Source of the DNA: CAZKNF01 sp964554105
GTDB taxonomy: Bacteria > Bacteroidota > Rhodothermia > Rhodothermales > VXPQ01
Assembly: GCA_964554105.1 (NCBI GenBank)
Contig: CAZKNF010000057.1
Location: 1-21,680, forward strand
DNA: 21,680 nt
Direction of reading: 5' to 3'
Below the pieces are notes generated by a model. That model searched no databases, was not told where the DNA came from, and saw nothing but the letters and a program-made list of their open reading frames with translations. Made by a program: the position numbers and the translations under genes. Below, piece by piece: positions 14,232 through 21,680 of this stretch. Within the stretch, counting starts at the first letter, position 1, and every line of letters begins with the position of its first letter.

Positions 14232-15602
14232 TTATTCGCGACGATGCACCTTCATCTGGTTCGATTTACGTACGACCAGAAATGCCATCTCCAGCGCTTG
14301 CTCATAGTTGAGCCGCGGATCGACCTGAGAGGTATAGGCGTGTTCGAGGTCCGTATCCTTGAGTCCGCCGGCGCCACCGGTACACTCGGTCACGTTTTCA
14401 CCTGTGAGCTCGAAATGGACGCCCCCCAGGTGGGATCCGCACGCCTGCAGAATCTCGAACGCCTGCTCTAATTCTGATAGGATGTTCTCGAACCTGCGGG
14501 TCTTAATGCCGGTAGCCGTCTTTTCCGTATTGCCGTGCATCGGATCGGAAATCCACAGAACGGTGCGCCGTTCGCGCTTCACCGCCTCGACGAGCGGGGG
14601 CAGGCATGCTCCGATATCGTTCACGCCGAATCGGCAGATGAGCGTGAGCCGCCCCGGCTCGTCATCCGGATCGAGCACATCGATCAACTTCAGGAGTGTC
14701 GCCGGGCGCATGGATGCACCCACCTTGATTCCGATCGGGTTCGAGATGCCGCGGCAGTATTCGACATGAGCACTGTCGATGTGCGCCGTCCGCATTCCGA
14801 TCCACGGATAGTGGGTGGATAAGTTGTATGCTCCCTTCTGGTGGGCTACGGATCGCGTCAGGGCCTGCTCGTAGAGCAGAAGGAGCGCCTCGTGGCTCGT
14901 GAAAAAGGTCGCCCGCTCCAGGCTGTGCAGCGGGCTGTCGGATACCGTCTCCATAAAAGAAACCGCATTCCGGATGGCCTGCACCATCTCGCGATATTCA
15001 ACGGCGAGCGGGGCGTGCTCGACGAAGTTCAGATTCCAGTATTCCGGATGATGTAGATCTGCGAATCCGGATTCCCCCAGGGCGCGCACGAGATTCAGTG
15101 TCATTGCCGACGTTGAATACGCCTGCAGCATTCGCTGTGCATCGTGCCGGCGTGCCTCTGCAGTGAAGTCGATGCCGTTGATGATGTCGCCGCGGTAGCT
15201 CGGAAGCGTTCTGCCGTCGACCGTCTCCAGATCCGACGAACGCGGCTTTGCGTACTGGCCGGCAAACCGACCGACCCGAACGACGCGCTTGTTGAGTCCG
15301 AAAACGAGTACTAGGCTCATCTGAAGGAGAATCTTCAGACGATTAGCGATGATGTCGGCTGTGCACTCATCGAACCGTTCCGCGCAGTCACCTCCTTGCA
15401 GAAGGAATCGCTCGCCGCGTGCCGCTTCCGCCAGCTGCTCTTTCAACGAGCGGACTTCCCACGAGGTGACGAGCGGGGGAAGCGTTTCGAGCTGTCCGAT
15501 TACGGATGACAATTCGCCCTCGTCTTCGTAGGAGGGCTGATAGTCGATATTTTTCCGGCGCCAGGAGGTCGGACTCCAGCTTGATTCAATGGTGAGGGGC
15601 AT
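14232..15602 (-). CDS. 3-deoxy-7-phosphoheptulonate synthase, class II
   Basis: This enzyme condenses phosphoenolpyruvate and erythrose 4-phosphate to DAHP, the first step of the shikimate pathway to aromatic amino acids. The 456-residue length and the motifs are those of the class II (plant/actinobacterial) family: the opening WSPTSWRRKNIDYQPSY, QGGDCAERF with metal ligand Cys73, KPRSS, the PEYWNLNF region, GASMRP, WISDPMHGNT, HFELTGENVTECTGG, and the final SQVDPRLNYEQALE with metal-binding Asp. All are complete. I do not see the long N-terminal extension with extra helices that regulates the mycobacterial enzyme, so its feedback control may differ. The 208-base upstream spacer carries a 15-bp direct repeat. 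Confidence 0.96.
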   Translation of the reverse strand: MPLTIESSWSPTSWRRKNIDYQPSYEDEGELSSVIGQLETLPPLVTSWEVRSLKEQLAEAARGERFLLQGGDCAERFDECTADIIANRLKILLQMSLVLVFGLNKRVVRVGRFAGQYAKPRSSDLETVDGRTLPSYRGDIINGIDFTAEARRHDAQRMLQAYSTSAMTLNLVRALGESGFADLHHPEYWNLNFVEHAPLAVEYREMVQAIRNAVSFMETVSDSPLHSLERATFFTSHEALLLLYEQALTRSVAHQKGAYNLSTHYPWIGMRTAHIDSAHVEYCRGISNPIGIKVGASMRPATLLKLIDVLDPDDEPGRLTLICRFGVNDIGACLPPLVEAVKRERRTVLWISDPMHGNTEKTATGIKTRRFENILSELEQAFEILQACGSHLGGVHFELTGENVTECTGGAGGLKDTDLEHAYTSQVDPRLNYEQALEMAFLVVRKSNQMKVHRRE

Positions 15603-15685
15603 GAAAATAGGAACGGCTGTGCGGCCTGCGATGGAGGAACGTGGGCTTTCGCCGGTGAAGGAATGCGCGTCGTGCGGTCTTCAGG

Positions 15686-15745
15686 GGTCGAATCCTGCGC
15701 CTCGCCAATACGTCATTCCGACATCTGACCGGTCGAAACCTGCGC
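15686..15745. promoter_or_regulatory. Spaced 15-bp direct repeat upstream of DAHP synthase
   Basis: GGTCGAATCCTGCGC (15686-15700) and GGTCGAAACCTGCGC (15731-15745) differ at one position and lie 45 bases apart start to start, 84 to 143 bases before the DAHP synthase ATG. Two same-face copies in a promoter region suggest a regulator-binding site. No known operator is recognised. Confidence 0.35.
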
Positions 15746-15810
15746 ACTCAAAACGCGCATCCCCGCATGGCGTTTCCCTGTGACTACAAGTAGTCGTTCC
15801 CTCCGGCTGA

Positions 15811-17124
15811 TCATCCGACGCCGACTACGACGTAGAAGAGGACCAGAACGGCTGCCACGACATACAGGATGATGTGTACCTCGTCTCGCCTGCCGCTTAG
15901 GGGCTTGATAGAGACGTAGGCGAGAATTCCGAGCACGATACCGTTCGCAATGGAATAGGTGAGGGGCATCGCGGCGATTGTTAAAAAGGCGGGAAGCGCC
16001 TCATCGATCTGACTCCATTCGATCTCCCGGACCGCCCCCATCATGAGCGCTCCCACGACGACGAGCGCGGGTGCCGTTGCTGCAGCGGGGACGGCGGTGA
16101 AGAGCGGTGTCAGGAAGATGGAGAAAACGAAGAGTATCGCTACGAAGACTGCGGTCAGCCCGGTTCGACCGCCCTCTTCGATGCCCGTGGCCGATTCGAT
16201 GTAGCTCGTCACAGTGCTCGTGCCGAGCAGTGCTCCGACCGTTGTACCGACCGCGTCCGCCGTGAAGGCTCGATCGGCCTGAGGCAAATTCCCGTTCTCG
16301 TCCAGAAATCCCCCCGCCTTGCCGACGCCGACGAGGGTGCCGGCTGTATCCAGGAAGTCCACGAACAGAAACGCCAGCACGACGGTGGCCAGCTTGCCCG
16401 TGAATAGCGCACGGAAGTCGAGCGCTAGAAACGTTTCTTCCGGGAGGCTCGGCAAGGAGAAAATCTGCGACGGTGGAGGTGCGGCTCCCAGCACCCATGC
16501 ACATACAGTCGTAACCGCGATGCCCAAGAGAATGGCACCGGTCATATTCCTCGCCAGCAGGATTCCGATCAGAATAAGACCGAAAAGGGCTAGAAGTACG
16601 CTGATGCTGCTCACGTCCCCCAATGCGACCAGCGTGGCCGGATCAGCAGCGACGATTCCGGCATTCTGAAAACCTATGAGGGTCAGGAAGAGCCCGATCC
16701 CCACCGTAATGGCTGCCTTCAATCCGATCGGGATGGCGTTAATCACAGCGGATCGAACCCCTCCCAGAGCCAGCAGGAGAAAGAGGATGCCCTCGATAAA
16801 GACCGCCGCCAATGCGGTCTGGTAGGTGACGCCCATCCCCTGGACGACGCTGAAGGTGAAGTATGCGTTGAGGCCCATGCCGGGCGCCAGTGCGAAAGGA
16901 TAGTTCGCATACAGCCCCATCACGAGCGTGGCCGTGGCGGCGGAGAGCGCGGTCGCGACGGCAACGTCGGAGGCAGGCATGCCGGCTTGCGACAGGATCT
17001 GCGGGTTGACGAACAGGATGTATGCCATCGTCAGGAATGTCGCGAAGCCGGCGCGGAGCTCCGTCCTCACGTCCGTGTCCCGCTGTGAGAGCTTGAAATA
17101 GCGGTCGAGCCGAGCGTAGATCAT
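15811..17124 (-). CDS. NCS2-family purine permease, AzgA type
   Basis: This inner-membrane transporter would take up adenine, guanine or hypoxanthine with protons. The reading frame is open from 17214, but the family begins at the ATG at 17124 (MIYARLDRYFKLSQRDTD), preceded by a GAGAG-like ribosome site; this gives 437 residues. Signatures of the AzgA branch are FATFLTMAYILFVNP, FALAPGMGLNAYF, FVDFLDTAGTLVGVGKAGG and TSTVTSYIESATGIEEGGRTGLTAV, which carry the substrate-binding residues. About a dozen further hydrophobic segments follow the usual inverted-repeat fold. It starts 22 bases after the carboxypeptidase stop, so the two are likely one transcript. Adenine taken up here could feed Apt, encoded at 4939-5469. 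Exact purine specificity cannot be read from sequence. Confidence 0.93.
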   Translation of the reverse strand: MIYARLDRYFKLSQRDTDVRTELRAGFATFLTMAYILFVNPQILSQAGMPASDVAVATALSAATATLVMGLYANYPFALAPGMGLNAYFTFSVVQGMGVTYQTALAAVFIEGILFLLLALGGVRSAVINAIPIGLKAAITVGIGLFLTLIGFQNAGIVAADPATLVALGDVSSISVLLALFGLILIGILLARNMTGAILLGIAVTTVCAWVLGAAPPPSQIFSLPSLPEETFLALDFRALFTGKLATVVLAFLFVDFLDTAGTLVGVGKAGGFLDENGNLPQADRAFTADAVGTTVGALLGTSTVTSYIESATGIEEGGRTGLTAVFVAILFVFSIFLTPLFTAVPAAATAPALVVVGALMMGAVREIEWSQIDEALPAFLTIAAMPLTYSIANGIVLGILAYVSIKPLSGRRDEVHIILYVVAAVLVLFYVVVGVG

Positions 17125-17146
17125 TCGCGTCTCTCGTCGCGCTCCA

Positions 17147-18685
17147 TCAGACAGGCAGCCCCTCGTACAACCGGCCGTATTTCTGACGGATGTATGACAA
17201 CCAGCTCGAAGCATCGAGGGTGCGGCCGGTCACGTCCTGCAGCAGATCGTTCGCATCCCGTTTTCTTCCGTGTCGATGGATTTTCTCACGCAGCCAGTCC
17301 AGCAACTCTTCAAATCGGCCTTCGGCAATCTGGCCTTCAAGATCGGCGAGCTCCCGATCTGCCTGTGCATAAAATTGGGACGACATCAGATTACCCAGCG
17401 CGTAGGTCGGGAAATATCCGAAGGCGCCGAGCGACCAGTGAATGTCCTGCAAGACGCCTTCCGTGTCGTTCGACGGTCTGATTCCCAGATATTCGTCCAC
17501 CCTATCATTCCATATCTCGGGCAAATCGGCCACTTCGATTCGGTTCTCGAGCAGCGCATTCTCAAGCTCGAACCTGAGCATGATGTGCAGATTGTACGTC
17601 AGTTCGTCCGCCTCGACGCGGATCGGACCAGGATGAACTCTGTTGATCGCGCGGTAGAACGTGTCGAGTGAAACGCCTTCGAGCTGCTCTGCAAATACGC
17701 TGTGCAGGCGCGGATAGTAGTGCCGCCAGAACGGGAGGCTCCGGCCGACCAGGTTTTCCCAGAGGCGTGACTGCGATTCGTGGATACCGAGGCTCGTGCC
17801 GTCGTCGAGAAGTGTGCGGTCGAGCTGCAGGTCGACGCCCTGCTCATAAAGCGCATGGCCCGCCTCGTGCATCGTGCCGAAGAGTCCTGGATTCAAAAAA
17901 TCTTCGGAAATCCGCGTGGTGATGCGGACGTCGGTTATGGAAAACGTGGTTGTAAAAGGGTGGGCGGACACATCCTGCCGACCTCGATGCAAGTCATATC
18001 CGAACGCCTGGATTACCTCGAGGCCGAAATCCCACTGCGCCTGTCGGTCGAAGTGCTTGTGCAGTATCGAATCGTCTGTTTCCTCGGACTGCGCGATCGC
18101 CTCTACGAGCGGCACGAGTTCGCGGCGCAGATCCTCGAAAACTTTCTCGACCTGCCGCGTTTTCATGCCGGGCTCATACTCGTCGAGCAGCGCGTCGTAA
18201 ATTCGGTCGTCGTACCCATAGGCCTCCGCCTTCTGAATATTCAGATCGATCAACGTGGTCAAATGCGGCGCGAAATCTTCGAACCTATTCGCCGACCTCG
18301 CGTGCTTCCAGGCCTCCTTTCCTCGGCTCACCGCCTCGGCCATGGCCGCGACGAGGGTGAGCGGAAGTTTGACCGCCTTCTCATAATCCCGCCGGATGAC
18401 GCGAACCAGGCTGGCCTCCGTTGACAGCGGCTCCAGTTCACTCGCGATAGGCTCGAGATCATCGAGAAGGCTGCCGATCTCATCCGACGTGAACCGCTCG
18501 TGCGCGAGCTGCTGAACAGTGGAGATCTGTCGGGCACGGGCATCAACCGCACCCGACGGCATATAGGTCTCCTGATCCCAGGAAAGGACATTTGCCGCTG
18601 AACGAAGATCGCTGACCTCCGCGAGCAGCTCCTTCAGACGGGTAAAACGATGATCGACGATCGGCTCGGATTGTATTTCAGCCAT
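17147..18685 (-). CDS. Metallocarboxypeptidase, family M32
   Basis: This is a cytoplasmic zinc or cobalt carboxypeptidase of the Taq/Pfu type, which trims C-terminal residues from peptides. The frame is open to 18919, but the part upstream of the ATG at 18685 overlaps the neighbouring permease gene and does not look like protein of this family. Starting with MAEIQSEPIVDHRF gives 512 residues, the normal length. Motifs: VLSWDQETYMP near 33-43, HPFTTTFSITDVRITTR (242-258), the HEAGH zinc-binding and catalytic motif at 273-277, the third ligand Glu303 in HESQSRLWEN, and IRVEADELTYNLHI in the C-terminal half. The start is 34 bases after the stop of the ABC permease gene, and the purine permease gene follows 22 bases downstream. 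Confidence 0.95.
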   Translation of the reverse strand: MAEIQSEPIVDHRFTRLKELLAEVSDLRSAANVLSWDQETYMPSGAVDARARQISTVQQLAHERFTSDEIGSLLDDLEPIASELEPLSTEASLVRVIRRDYEKAVKLPLTLVAAMAEAVSRGKEAWKHARSANRFEDFAPHLTTLIDLNIQKAEAYGYDDRIYDALLDEYEPGMKTRQVEKVFEDLRRELVPLVEAIAQSEETDDSILHKHFDRQAQWDFGLEVIQAFGYDLHRGRQDVSAHPFTTTFSITDVRITTRISEDFLNPGLFGTMHEAGHALYEQGVDLQLDRTLLDDGTSLGIHESQSRLWENLVGRSLPFWRHYYPRLHSVFAEQLEGVSLDTFYRAINRVHPGPIRVEADELTYNLHIMLRFELENALLENRIEVADLPEIWNDRVDEYLGIRPSNDTEGVLQDIHWSLGAFGYFPTYALGNLMSSQFYAQADRELADLEGQIAEGRFEELLDWLREKIHRHGRKRDANDLLQDVTGRTLDASSWLSYIRQKYGRLYEGLPV

Positions 18686-18719
18686 ACAGGTGAGGGTTGT
18701 TGATACGGGGCTTTCAGTT

Positions 18720-20264
18720 TTACGCTGCTGTGAGCCGAAGGCCTTTTGGGACGAAAAAACGCTCGGCAAGTTCAAAGAAACCCTGGGCGACCAGTGCGAG
18801 CAGTGCGGCGGGCACTGCACCCTCCAGAATAAGTCCGATGTCGTCCAGCCGAATACCCGTGAGGATCGGCTGACCGTACCCGCCTGCGCCGATGAGGGCT
18901 CCGAGGGTCGCGGTACCAATGTTGATGACGGCGGATGTCTTAATTCCGGCGAGGATGGTGCGTGAGGCGAGGGGAAGCTCGATCTTGCGCAGCCTGGCGC
19001 CCGGCGTCAGTCCGAGAGCTTCGGCAGATTCGATGAGACGCGGCGAGATGCTCTTGATGCCCGCGTGCGTGTTGCGCACGATGGGAAGGAGGCTGTAAAG
19101 GAAAAGCGCCAGAATCGCCGGCGGTCCGCCGATGCCGAGAATCGGAATCATAAACACCAGGAGGGCGAGCGACGGGATCGTGTAGATCACACCGACAATA
19201 CCGAGGATGACCTGCCCTGCACGGTCATATCGGGCCGCGACGATGCCGATCGGAATCGAAAAGAGGATGGCGGCCGCGAGTGAAATGCCTACGAGCCATA
19301 GATGCTCCTCGGTGTGCTGCCAGAGTCTGGTCGAGCGTCCGCTCACTTGAAGTGTCTGCGAGGGAGCTATGCCGAGCTCGGACTCGAGGAAGTCAGCGGC
19401 GATCTGCTGCTCGGGAATGCGGTCGAGCTTCGCAGCCGCATTCATCCGGATCATCAGATCCTCCGGGATCGTGTTCGCGAGCGCATCGAGTGCCTCTCGG
19501 GCTGCGAGCTCGAGATCGAGCCGGTAGAGAAACACGGCATTGTACTCGGGGAAGAACGAACGATCATCCTCCAGAACGCGGAGGTTATAATAATCGATTT
19601 CTGCATCTGTGGCGTAGAGGTCGATCACGTCGATCGATTCGTTGGCGACGCCTCTGTATGCCAGACCGTGATCGATACCGCTCACTCCGGAGTGCGGCAA
19701 ATTGTATGCGTCGCGCATGCCCGGCCAACCATCCGCCCGATCCATGAACTCGTTGCTGAATGCGAGGCGGAGCTGCGGATACTCATTCAGATCTGATATC
19801 GTGCGGATGCCGAGCTCCTCAGCGTGCGATTCGCGCATGCCCAGAGCGTACGTGTTGTTGAAGCCGAGCGGCGGAGTGGCGCCGACGCCTCTTTCTTCGA
19901 GCGCATCACTGAGATTGTCCAGCGTAACATCCTCGCCCGCTAGTATTTCCTGGATGAGGGTGCCGGTATAATCGGGGTACGCGTCGACGTCGCCGCTCAG
20001 CAGCGCGCTCCAGACGAACCGTGTCCCGCCAAGCTCGGACCGGTGCTCGGTTCGATATCCGGCGGCCTCGAGCGCACGGGCGGCGATTTCGGCCAGGACG
20101 ACTGATTCAGTGAACGTCTTCGAGCCGAGCGTGACGACAGGGCCGGTGGGGGGAACCGCCGGCGACGGCTCGGTCGGCGTGGGAACCGCTGTGGTTTGCG
20201 CGCGAACGCCGGCCGCCGCGGTAAGGCAGCACGCTGCGAGGATTATGATGATGAACTGCTTCAT
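18720..20264 (-). CDS. OpuC-like ABC transporter: substrate-binding protein fused N-terminally to permease
   Basis: A single 514-residue polypeptide combines two usual subunits of an osmoprotectant (glycine betaine/choline-type) importer. Residues 1-22 are a signal peptide, with an overlapping LAAC that could act as a lipobox; a Pro/Thr linker follows. Residues about 42-300 are the OpuAC-type binding domain: LGSKTFTESVVLAEI, DAYPDYTGTL, IDVIDLYATDAEIDYY and VLEDDRSFFPEYNAVFLYR. Residues about 320-505 are a binding-protein-dependent permease domain with about five to six membrane segments and the EAA loop ESAEALGLTPGARLRKIELP that contacts the ATPase. The start overlaps the ATPase stop by four bases (ATGA), which indicates coupled translation. 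The real substrate is not known; betaine, choline, carnitine or ergothioneine are possible. Confidence 0.93.
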   Translation of the reverse strand: MKQFIIIILAACCLTAAAGVRAQTTAVPTPTEPSPAVPPTGPVVTLGSKTFTESVVLAEIAARALEAAGYRTEHRSELGGTRFVWSALLSGDVDAYPDYTGTLIQEILAGEDVTLDNLSDALEERGVGATPPLGFNNTYALGMRESHAEELGIRTISDLNEYPQLRLAFSNEFMDRADGWPGMRDAYNLPHSGVSGIDHGLAYRGVANESIDVIDLYATDAEIDYYNLRVLEDDRSFFPEYNAVFLYRLDLELAAREALDALANTIPEDLMIRMNAAAKLDRIPEQQIAADFLESELGIAPSQTLQVSGRSTRLWQHTEEHLWLVGISLAAAILFSIPIGIVAARYDRAGQVILGIVGVIYTIPSLALLVFMIPILGIGGPPAILALFLYSLLPIVRNTHAGIKSISPRLIESAEALGLTPGARLRKIELPLASRTILAGIKTSAVINIGTATLGALIGAGGYGQPILTGIRLDDIGLILEGAVPAALLALVAQGFFELAERFFVPKGLRLTAA

Positions 20265-21028
20265 GTGTGCGCTTCTTCGTCGAAGGCGAGTGGTGGCCGC
20301 TGTGCGCGGATGAATTCTTCCACGAACGGATGAGCCGGCTGATGAATGAGCTCCCGCGGCGGTCCTTCCTGAATGATCTCGCCCTGCCGCAGCAGGACGA
20401 CGCGATCGGCAAAGAACGCGGCTTCACCGATGTCGTGCGTGACGAGGACGACCGTCTTCTCCAGCTTCTTGAAGATGCCCTTGAGCTCCTCTTGCAGGCT
20501 CGATCTGATCATCGGATCGAGGGCGCCGAGAGGTTCGTCGAGCAGCAGCACGTCGGGATCCAGCATAAGCGCTCGCATCAGGCTGACGCGCTGGCGCTGC
20601 CCGCCGGAAAGTTGCGTGGGGTAACTCTCCAGTCTGGACGAGCTGAGCTCCACGAGGTCGCACAGCTCATCGATGCGGTTGTTGATGTCCGATTCGTCAA
20701 AATCGAGGCGGCGGGCCATGAGTGTGACGTTCGCGCGGGCGGTCATGTGCGGAAAAAGTCCGCCTTCCTGGATGACGTATCCCATTTTCAACCGGAGCTC
20801 TCGAACGGTTTCGGGCGTCACGGGCACATCCTCGAACCGAACCGTGCCGGCATCCGGCCGAATGAGCCCGATGATGAGACGCAGAACCGTCGACTTTCCG
20901 CAGCCGCTGGGTCCGATGAGCACGGACGTCTTCCGCGGCCGCACGTGGAGCGAGACGCCTCGAAGCGCCTTCACGTCGCCGTACGACTTGGAGACGTCTT
21001 CGAGCTCTATCATTGGTGGATTCGTCAT
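20261..21028 (-). CDS. OpuC-like ABC transporter ATP-binding protein
   Basis: This is the cytoplasmic ATPase that powers the fused binding-protein/permease downstream. The frame is open to 21175; the ATG at 21028 (MTNPPMIELEDVSKSYGD) marks the start of the domain and gives 255 residues. An ATG at 21013 is also possible. Walker A GPSGCGKST is at 39-47, the Q-loop Gln87 in VIQEGGLFPHMT, the signature LSGGQRQR at 140-147, Walker B VLLLDEP at 160-166, and the switch His198 in THD. The sequence resembles OpuAA/OpuCA and ends soon after the ATPase core, so the paired CBS domains that sense ionic strength in many members are absent. It is the first gene of the minus-strand cluster and lies divergent to the tRNA gene. 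Confidence 0.93.
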   Translation of the reverse strand: MTNPPMIELEDVSKSYGDVKALRGVSLHVRPRKTSVLIGPSGCGKSTVLRLIIGLIRPDAGTVRFEDVPVTPETVRELRLKMGYVIQEGGLFPHMTARANVTLMARRLDFDESDINNRIDELCDLVELSSSRLESYPTQLSGGQRQRVSLMRALMLDPDVLLLDEPLGALDPMIRSSLQEELKGIFKKLEKTVVLVTHDIGEAAFFADRVVLLRQGEIIQEGPPRELIHQPAHPFVEEFIRAQRPPLAFDEEAHT

Positions 21029-21174
21029 GCAGACAAAAGGTACGGCTTGCGAGATTGCATCGTAATCGGCGCGCGGCCTTAACGTCTGGAGAGGGCGGAT
21101 CGGTCCGGGCGGTGAAGAACCAATGAGATCCGGCGGGCAAGTTTGCGGGGCGCATGCCGCCGGGATCCTGCGCA

Positions 21175-21205
21175 TTGACTGTGCGTGGAAACGTGCTTAG
21201 TTTTT
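21175..21205 (+). promoter_or_regulatory. Candidate promoter of the tRNA-Thr gene
   Basis: TTGACT (21175-21180) is followed after 17 bases by TAGTTTTT (21198-21205). This fits a -35-like TTG and the TAnnTTTG -7 element known in Bacteroidota better than it fits the classical -10. The start would be about 40 bases before the mature tRNA. Confidence 0.4.
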
Positions 21206-21253
21206 CGCCTGCGTATTTTTCCAGACGCACACGTAGTTTTCCGGCACACTTAC

Positions 21254-21329
21254 GCCAACGTAGCTCAGCTGGTAGAGCAGCTCACTCGTAATGAGCAGGT
21301 CACCGGTTCAAGTCCGGTCGTTGGCTCCA
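21254..21329 (+). tRNA. tRNA-Thr (anticodon CGT)
   Basis: The 76-base cloverleaf is complete. The acceptor GCCAACG pairs with CGTTGGC; the D-arm is GCTC-AGCTGGTA-GAGC; the anticodon arm is GCTCA-CTCGTAA-TGAGC with anticodon CGT (reads ACG); the variable loop is AGGTC; the T-arm is ACCGG-TTCAAGT-CCGGT; the discriminator is T. The 3' CCA is encoded (21327-21329). It stands alone, divergent from the ABC transporter genes. Confidence 0.97.
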
Positions 21330-21333
21330 TAAG

Positions 21334-21374
21334 AAACGCTCCATATCGCCTTAATCAGCGATTATGGGGCGTTT
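21334..21374 (+). terminator. Hairpin terminator after tRNA-Thr
   Basis: AAACGC-t-CCATA-TCGC (21334-21349) pairs with GCGATTATGG-g-GCGTTT (21358 or so to 21374), a long stem with one bulge and an 8-9-nt loop. The T-rich tail is modest (GTTTCGGTTTG), but the position five bases after the tRNA end supports a terminator role. Confidence 0.65.
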
Positions 21375-21396
21375 CGGTTTGTGCCGGCGAGGCGAA

Positions 21397-21428
21397 GATG
21401 TGTGCAAGAGAAGACGTGTGCAAGAGCG
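21397..21428. repeat. 16-bp imperfect tandem repeat
   Basis: GATGTGTGCAAGAGAA and GACGTGTGCAAGAGCG lie head to tail and match at 13 of 16 positions, with GTGTGCAAGAG shared exactly. It lies in the 202-base stretch after the tRNA terminator, where I see no supported gene. Confidence 0.7.
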
Positions 21429-21576
21429 TGCTGCACTGGAGTCCGATAAGATCTTCGCGGGCCAAACTCCTGAGCGATCCGACCTGGCGCGCAGGACGCG
21501 CAACGAACGATTTGGCGGCTTCGATATTCGTCCCGACGCGGCGAAGTCAGCCATCGCAGTCATCTGACGACAGCAA

Positions 21577-21680
21577 TTAGCTCGCAGGCGTCACGCCCAC
21601 GTCCTTCATCGCTTCGAGGCCGTCGAGGTCGATCTGATCCATCGCCGCTCTGATCGTCTCCATCCCCACGCCGCGGCCAT
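21577..21680 (-). CDS. C-terminal end of an unidentified protein (partial)
   Basis: The frame reads in from the right edge of the window and ends at TAA (21579-21577), giving the last 33 residues: GRGVGMETIRAAMDQIDLDG followed by LEAMKDVGVTPAS. The opening GRGVGM resembles the glycine-rich G2 box of GHKL-type ATPases such as CheA. The protein ends too soon afterwards for a normal CheA, so this resemblance may be chance. Base usage fits coding DNA, but the fragment is short and no family can be assigned. Confidence 0.45.
   Translation of the reverse strand, partial: GRGVGMETIRAAMDQIDLDGLEAMKDVGVTPAS

Noticed and set aside
15782..15795. Palindrome GACTAC-AA-GTAGTC just after the purine permease stop.
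   Set aside because: No T-run follows on the minus strand, so it is not supported as a terminator; it may be chance.
17125..17214. N-terminal extension of the purine permease.
   Set aside because: It overlaps the carboxypeptidase 3' end; the ATG at 17124 fits the family start and has a ribosome-like site.
18686..18919. N-terminal extension of the M32 carboxypeptidase.
   Set aside because: It overlaps the end of the ABC permease gene, and the sequence is unlike the family; the ATG at 18685 gives the usual length.
21029..21175. N-terminal extension of the ABC ATPase.
   Set aside because: It is Pro/Arg-rich, unlike the family, and lies in the intergenic region next to the tRNA promoter.
21254..21428. 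tRNA 3' end as an integration (attachment) site.
   Set aside because: No integrase gene and no repeated copy of the tRNA 3' end is visible in the window.
21185..21580. Plus-strand 131-residue frame crossing the tRNA.
   Set aside because: It runs through tRNA-Thr and its terminator, so it is a shadow of RNA sequence.
1..21680. CRISPR array, insertion sequence or prophage.
   Set aside because: No regularly spaced repeats, transposase, integrase or phage structural genes are seen; the only long repeat is the 55-bp pair at the N gap.

Overview
The window looks like chromosomal DNA from a marine or halophilic member of the Bacteroidota/Rhodothermota side of the tree, probably taken from a draft or metagenome assembly. 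This placement is an inference. It rests on a moderately GC-rich composition, weak or missing Shine-Dalgarno sequences at many starts, several Sec and lipoprotein signal peptides, an MnmA with a Gly-Cys-Cys insertion, and a class II (plant/actinobacterial-type) DAHP synthase. The run of 100 Ns at 9213-9312 is flanked by two identical 55-bp sequences, which suggests an assembly join rather than real biology.

Region 1 (248-6066, plus strand): an ECF sigma factor is followed by a cysteine-free, single-pass membrane protein that is probably its anti-sigma factor, then by two exported, highly charged coiled-coil proteins that share a C-terminal module. A strong intrinsic terminator closes the set at 3394-3433, so the four genes look like one envelope-sensing unit. 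This is the most interesting undescribed candidate in the window. Next come an AMIN-amidase_3 cell-wall amidase, adenine phosphoribosyltransferase and a lipoprotein of unknown function.

Region 2 (6109-9009): ridA (minus) and an atypical short-chain dehydrogenase (plus) diverge from a palindrome-containing spacer. They are followed by the tRNA 2-thiouridylase gene mnmA, which overlaps a small lipoprotein gene by four bases.

Region 3 (9010-11667): an unfinished stretch with the N gap, a doubtful 60-codon reading frame carrying an 18-bp tandem repeat, and an unrecognised 125-residue protein. Two OmpR-type response regulators then face each other tail to tail, with no histidine kinase beside them.

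Region 4 (11861-21028, minus strand): in transcription order this holds an OpuC-like compatible-solute ABC transporter (ATPase, then a single polypeptide carrying the binding protein N-terminal to the permease), an M32 carboxypeptidase, an AzgA-type purine permease, DAHP synthase, and an exported PIG-L-type deacetylase with an extra C-terminal domain. The transporter, peptidase and permease are closely spaced and may be co-transcribed.

Region 5 (21175-21680): tRNA-Thr(CGT) on the plus strand, with a plausible promoter and a downstream hairpin terminator, followed by the 3' end of an unidentified minus-strand gene cut by the window edge.
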